A DNA stretch of 64,000 nucleotides from Lachnoclostridium sp. UBA5725 (GTDB lineage: Bacteria > Bacillota > Clostridia > Lachnospirales > Lachnospiraceae), in contig DIGJ01000014.1 of assembly GCA_002419585.1 (NCBI GenBank), positions 308,839 through 372,838 on the forward strand. Direction: 5' to 3'. Within the stretch, counting starts at the first letter, position 1, and each line of letters starts with the position of its first letter. Positions 60,326 through 64,000 of the stretch are shown here, piece by piece. The notes under the pieces are model-generated. The model did not search any database, was not told the origin of the DNA, and saw only the letters and a program-made list of their open reading frames with translations. The position numbers and the translations under genes were made by a program.

Positions 60326-60354
60326 ACGTTTATGACCCAATTCTCAACGTTCAT
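60325..60354 (+). promoter_or_regulatory. LytTR-type direct repeat upstream of two small genes
   Basis: TACGTTTAT (60325-60333) and AACGTTCAT (60346-60354), period 21, each continuing GAC. Same layout and nearly the same bases as 20545-20574. A TAATAT/TATATA -10 region follows about 32-35 bases after the second repeat, similar to the first locus. Confidence 0.65.
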
Positions 60355-60442
60355 GACCGAAATGGTTCGTACTGCATATACTGTGCTAATATATAAGAAA
60401 TCACTGGCTGAATAATAGTGCTTGAAAGGATATGATTCAAAA

Positions 60443-60697
60443 ATGATTACTATATTTAACAGAAAAGAACTAGTAACTACTTTTTCATGCAAGCGGCAAA
60501 TCGACGTGCGGGCATTATTAGAACAACATCATATAAATTATACTTATAAAATAATAAATAGGAATAGTACTTCGCCCTTTGGCGATACTCGTTCAAGAAC
60601 AGGTACATTTGGTCAAAACCTGGAATCAACCTATCAATTTATATTTTATGTACATAAAGCAGACTATGAGAAGGCAAAGTTTGTTATTAAACTTTAA
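60443..60697 (+). CDS. Small soluble protein (unknown)
   Basis: 84 residues from ATG 60443 (MITIFNRKELVTTF) with AAAGGA about 12 bases upstream; a TTG at 60422 is an alternative start. No membrane segment. The pattern VRALLEQHHINYTYKI ... FYVHKADYEKAKFVI looks like a small alpha/beta domain of the kind that ends with a conserved YVHxxDYExA motif in other Firmicutes hypothetical proteins. No function assigned. Follows the LytTR-type repeat and precedes a membrane protein by 33 bases. Confidence 0.65.
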   Translation: MITIFNRKELVTTFSCKRQIDVRALLEQHHINYTYKIINRNSTSPFGDTRSRTGTFGQNLESTYQFIFYVHKADYEKAKFVIKL

Positions 60698-60730
60698 TAT
60701 TGGGAAAACTGCATTAAGGAGGGGTATTTG

Positions 60731-61078
60731 ATGAATAGTGAAGATAAAATAAAGTTTTCATTTGAAATAGACCGATCGAGATTTAAGAGAATTTTTAACG
60801 TACTTATTTTTTTACCTAGTTTATTATTAAATGGAACTTTTAGTGGATATCGATTTATAAGATGGTATCCAGATTTATCGAAGGAACAGAAAATTGAGAT
60901 ATTCGCAGGTAGTACCTATGTAATCCTCTATGCTATAGTAAGCTACGCTATCCTTCTATACTTTTTAATAAGACACTATAAAGAGGCGGATCGAGCGAAG
61001 TATTTATTTTGGACTGCGGTATCCGTCATATTGTGTATCATATCGTTAAACTTCTTTCTTTTCCCTAAATTTATCTGA
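60731..61078 (+). CDS. Small membrane protein (unknown)
   Basis: 115 residues from ATG 60731 with GGAGGGG upstream. Polar, charged N-terminus (about 1-20), then three hydrophobic segments (about 22-40, 57-78, 90-112). No recognised domain. Probably co-transcribed with the preceding 84-residue protein from the LytTR-type promoter. The sequence 61079-61233 after it holds nothing recognisable. Confidence 0.65.
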   Translation: MNSEDKIKFSFEIDRSRFKRIFNVLIFLPSLLLNGTFSGYRFIRWYPDLSKEQKIEIFAGSTYVILYAIVSYAILLYFLIRHYKEADRAKYLFWTAVSVILCIISLNFFLFPKFI

Positions 61079-61233
61079 TTTTCAAACTATATTTTTCAAT
61101 CCTGAATGATTTTTATTCTCTGTAAATATCAGCTACCATATTGCTTCAATACTCTATCCCCTTATAGTAAAAGGGCAAGATATACTTAGGTATGTGCTCT
61201 AACCAAATTTGTAACATTATTTTAGTAAAAGAT

Positions 61234-61271
61234 AATGACACTCAAGTGTACAAAATCACTTGAGTGTCATT
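61234..61271 (+). terminator. Bidirectional terminator between the small membrane gene and clpB
   Basis: 15-bp perfect stem AATGACACTCAAGTG/CACTTGAGTGTCATT with an 8-base loop. The flanking T-runs are modest; it lies between converging genes. Confidence 0.8.
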
Positions 61272-61308
61272 TCTTATTGCTTATTCAATCGAAAATCGTA
61301 TTAAGGTA

Positions 61309-63894
61309 TTATCCTTTAACTACCGCCATCAACTTACCATCAGCAAGTACAATCTCAATCGTATCTCCTGCATTCACCTTGTCTTCCAGGATTAGCTTCG
61401 CCGTCAGCGTTTCCACATTTTTTTGAAGATATCGTTTCAGTGGTCTTGCACCATACAATGGATCATAAGCTTCTCGAATGATATATTCTTCCGCGTTTTT
61501 ACTAAGCTCAAGACTTAACTCTTTATCTTTGATACGTCGGTTGAGGTCTTCAATTAAGAGCTTGATGATACCACCAATATTATCTTGTGACAACGGTTTA
61601 AATAAAATGATTTCATCCAAACGGTTCAAAAATTCTGGTCTAAAGTAACTTCTTAATTCCTCCATAACCTCTCGTTCCGCTTCTTCCTTGATATTGCCCG
61701 CTGCATCGATTCCTTCTAAAAGATTTGCAGATCCGATATTGGAAGTCATGATTAGAATGGTGTTCTTAAAGTCAACCAATCGTCCTTGTGAATCGGTAAT
61801 TCTTCCATCGTCTAACACCTGAAGTAAGACATTGAATACGTCTGGATGTGCCTTTTCAATTTCATCAAATAAAACAACGGAATATGGTTTTCTTCGTACG
61901 GCTTCTGTTAGCTGTCCACCTTCTTCGTATCCGACATATCCTGGAGGCGCTCCAATCAGACGGGATACCGAGAATTTCTCCATATACTCGCTCATATCAA
62001 TACGAACCATGTTCTGCTCGTTGTCAAACAATGCAGCTGCAAGACTTTTTGCAAGCTCTGTCTTACCAACACCTGTAGGGCCAAGGAAAAGGAAGGATCC
62101 AATCGGCTTGCTTGGATCTTTGATACCAGCCTTTGAACGAAGAATTGCTTCTGTTACCTTTGTTACTCCTTCGTCCTGTCCTACCACTCGTTTATGAAGC
62201 TCATCATCTAGGTGTAAGGTCTTTGCTCGTTCGCTTTCTGTAAGTTTAAAAACAGGAATTCCAGTCCAGCGGGAAATAATTTTTGCGATTTCTTCCTCAG
62301 AAACACTTTCATGCACCAATTCATGTTCCTGACTTTTTACTTTGTCTTCTTCTACTTCTAATTTTTTCAGAAGTTCTGGAAGTTTACCATACTGAAGTTC
62401 AGCCGCTTTGTTCAAGTCATAGTTTCGCTGTGCAAGCTCTATTTCATTGTTTAGAGTCTCAATCTCTTCCTTTATCTTTTGGACACGTTCTACCGATGCT
62501 TTCTCATTGTCCCATTTTGCTTTTGCCCCAGCAAACTGCTCTCTTAATTCTGCCAATTCCTTTTGAAGATTTACTAGCCGTTCCTGACTTAAATGATCAG
62601 TCTCCTTCTTAAGCGCTGCTTCTTCAATTTCGATTTGCATGATTCTACGTTTCAAATCATCCAGTTCCGTTGGCATCGAATCAAGCTCTGTCTTAATCAA
62701 CGCACAGGCCTCATCCACTAAGTCGATAGCTTTATCAGGAAGGAATCGGTCTGAAATATAACGATCCGATAAGGTAGCTGCGGTTACGAGTGCACCATCT
62801 GTAATTTTGACCCCATGAAATACCTCGTAGCGATCTTTCAGTCCTCGAAGAATGGAGATGGTATCCTCTACGTTTGGTTCATCTACCATAACAGGCTGGA
62901 AACGACGTTCCAGTGCAGCATCTTTTTCAATATACATTCTGTATTCATTTAATGTCGTTGCTCCGATACAGTGAAGTTCACCCCTGGCAAGCATTGGTTT
63001 TAACATGTTTCCTGCATCCATGGAACCTTCCGTCTTTCCAGCTCCTACTATGGTATGGAGTTCGTCGATAAATAAAATAATCTGACCTTCGCTTTTTCGA
63101 ACTTCATCCAGTACAGCCTTCAAACGCTCCTCAAATTCGCCACGGTATTTTGCTCCGGCAACTAAAGCGCTCATATCCAGAGCAAAGAGCTTTTTATTCT
63201 TTAATCCTTCTGGCACATCACCGCGAACGATACGCTGTGCGAGTCCCTCTACAACCGCTGTTTTTCCAACACCAGGTTCTCCAATCAGGACTGGATTATT
63301 CTTCGATTTTCTGGATAAAATACGGACTACATTACGGATTTCAGCATCTCGACCAATGACTGGGTCTAACTTTTGATCTCTTGCGCGCTCTACCAAGTCA
63401 TATCCGTATTTTTCTAACGTATCATAAGTAGCCTCGGGATTATCGCTTGTTACTTTCTGATTTCCTCGAACCGTTGAGAGCGCCTGTAAAAATCGTTCTC
63501 TCGTAATGCGAAAATCTTTAATCAGCTCTTTGATTTCCCGATTTGGTTCCTTTATCATACTTAAGAATAAATGCTCCACGGATACATACTCATCACCCAT
63601 TCGCTTTGCTTCATCCTCTGCATATATAAGCACTTTGTTCAGCGCATTTCCAATGTAAACCTGTCCTCCAGATACCTTTGGTCTCTTGTTTAAAAGGCCT
63701 TGTACCTGAGCGAAAAATACATCGGGGTCAATTTCCATTTTTACGATTAACTTTTTGATCAGACTATCTTCTATCGTAAGGAGACTAAAAAGTAAATGTT
63801 CTTGCTCGATTTCCTGATGGCCATAGTCATATGCAATTTTTTCGCAGTCATTGACTGCTTGTAACGATTTTTGTGTAAACTTATTAATATTCAT
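61309..63894 (-). CDS. clpB: ATP-dependent chaperone ClpB
   Basis: 861 residues, normal for ClpB. Clp N-domain (1-145), first AAA domain with Walker A GEPGVGKT (about 203-210) and Walker B ILFIDELH, coiled-coil M-domain (about 400-530, DDLKRRIMQIEIEEAALKKE) that separates ClpB from ClpC/ClpA, and second AAA domain with GPTGVGKT (about 603-610) and VVLFDEIEKAHPDV. No ClpP-binding loop expected. Works with DnaK to dissolve protein aggregates. ATG with GGAGGAG upstream. Confidence 0.98.
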   Translation of the reverse strand: MNINKFTQKSLQAVNDCEKIAYDYGHQEIEQEHLLFSLLTIEDSLIKKLIVKMEIDPDVFFAQVQGLLNKRPKVSGGQVYIGNALNKVLIYAEDEAKRMGDEYVSVEHLFLSMIKEPNREIKELIKDFRITRERFLQALSTVRGNQKVTSDNPEATYDTLEKYGYDLVERARDQKLDPVIGRDAEIRNVVRILSRKSKNNPVLIGEPGVGKTAVVEGLAQRIVRGDVPEGLKNKKLFALDMSALVAGAKYRGEFEERLKAVLDEVRKSEGQIILFIDELHTIVGAGKTEGSMDAGNMLKPMLARGELHCIGATTLNEYRMYIEKDAALERRFQPVMVDEPNVEDTISILRGLKDRYEVFHGVKITDGALVTAATLSDRYISDRFLPDKAIDLVDEACALIKTELDSMPTELDDLKRRIMQIEIEEAALKKETDHLSQERLVNLQKELAELREQFAGAKAKWDNEKASVERVQKIKEEIETLNNEIELAQRNYDLNKAAELQYGKLPELLKKLEVEEDKVKSQEHELVHESVSEEEIAKIISRWTGIPVFKLTESERAKTLHLDDELHKRVVGQDEGVTKVTEAILRSKAGIKDPSKPIGSFLFLGPTGVGKTELAKSLAAALFDNEQNMVRIDMSEYMEKFSVSRLIGAPPGYVGYEEGGQLTEAVRRKPYSVVLFDEIEKAHPDVFNVLLQVLDDGRITDSQGRLVDFKNTILIMTSNIGSANLLEGIDAAGNIKEEAEREVMEELRSYFRPEFLNRLDEIILFKPLSQDNIGGIIKLLIEDLNRRIKDKELSLELSKNAEEYIIREAYDPLYGARPLKRYLQKNVETLTAKLILEDKVNAGDTIEIVLADGKLMAVVKG

Positions 63895-63933
63895 AGAATC
63901 ATCTCCTCCTTTATTAATACTTGTTCTACATCA

Positions 63934-63962
63934 AATATAACACTGATAATTGTCAGTGTCAA
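63934..63962 (-). promoter_or_regulatory. clpB promoter with palindrome in the spacer
   Basis: -35 TTGACA (63962-63957), 17-bp spacer, -10 TATATT (63939-63934). The spacer is the palindrome ACACTGA-CAATTA-TCAGTGT. It is neither a CIRCE element nor the CtsR heptamer repeat, the usual Firmicutes controls of clpB. Confidence 0.75.
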
Positions 63963-64000
63963 TATAAAGTTTCTCCCGTAAAGTGAAATTTTATATTCTA

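Noticed and set aside
63895..64000. CIRCE or CtsR site at clpB
   Set aside because: Neither the CIRCE arms (TTAGCACTC) nor the CtsR heptamer repeat is present; the palindrome there is different.
1..64000. Prophage, insertion sequence or integrase genes
   Set aside because: No transposase, integrase or phage structural gene was recognised anywhere in the window; only non-coding palindromic elements were seen.

Overview
The window reads as chromosome of a low-GC, Gram-positive, endospore-forming anaerobe of the Clostridia, most like a Lachnospiraceae/Lachnoclostridium-type plant- or chitin-polysaccharide degrader. Evidence: sporulation genes (spoIIE, spoVT, yabP, yabQ, a SpoVB-type flippase), AGGAGG-type ribosome sites with frequent TTG/GTG starts, GH94 and GH3 carbohydrate enzymes with YesM/YesN-type two-component control, and tRNAs without encoded CCA. 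Species is inferred only from gene content and style.

Layout. 1-3.1 kb: the start of a LacI regulator, a TetR regulator and a membrane alpha/beta hydrolase. 3.4-16.5 kb: an apparently complete amino-sugar locus. It holds a ROK kinase, nagB, nagA, a YesN response regulator, two ABC sugar permeases, a sugar-binding lipoprotein, a YesM sensor kinase, a hexose-phosphate mutase, and a GH94 enzyme that reads as N,N'-diacetylchitobiose phosphorylase. Together they predict import of chitobiose, phosphorolysis to GlcNAc-1-P plus GlcNAc, conversion of both to GlcNAc-6-P, then deacetylation and deamination to fructose-6-P. 16.6-21.7 kb: VOC protein, LysR with AzlCD, an autoregulated XRE/membrane-protein pair, tRNA-Leu and tRNA-Tyr, a small membrane protein and a CAT-like acetyltransferase.

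21.9-33.1 kb, nearly all on the minus strand, is the ancient Firmicutes block spoVT-mazG-hup-rqcP-yabP-yabQ-divIC-tRNA-spoIIE-tilS-hpt-ftsH. It is interrupted by a MarR/hydrolase cassette on the opposite strand. Its usual upstream partners (pth, mfd, prsA) appear only at 50.3-55.5 kb, so about 17 kb of mixed genes lies between: tcdA, cobO with a MetH-activation-like gene, a solitary mraY homologue, a large permuted GH3 enzyme, a LytTR/GHKL two-component pair, transaldolase, asnS, a lactonase/nitroreductase operon, NatAB-type ABC exporter and PadR-DUF2812. 55.5-63.9 kb: 2-hydroxyacid dehydrogenase, SpoVB-type flippase, DHH phosphoesterase, several small membrane proteins and clpB.

The less ordinary signals are mostly non-coding. 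Two distant loci carry matching LytTR-type direct repeats (9 bp, period 21), and the window itself encodes a LytTR regulator. A 76-bp block containing a hairpin, Shine-Dalgarno and start codon is shared by two unrelated genes. Two large palindromic elements share ends. chbP and yabP have ribosome sites inside strong inverted repeats. A C-rich small RNA candidate sits at about 60.25-60.33 kb, and many promoters have visible palindromic operators. All coordinates were read by eye; homology calls rest on motif and length recognition, not on database searches.
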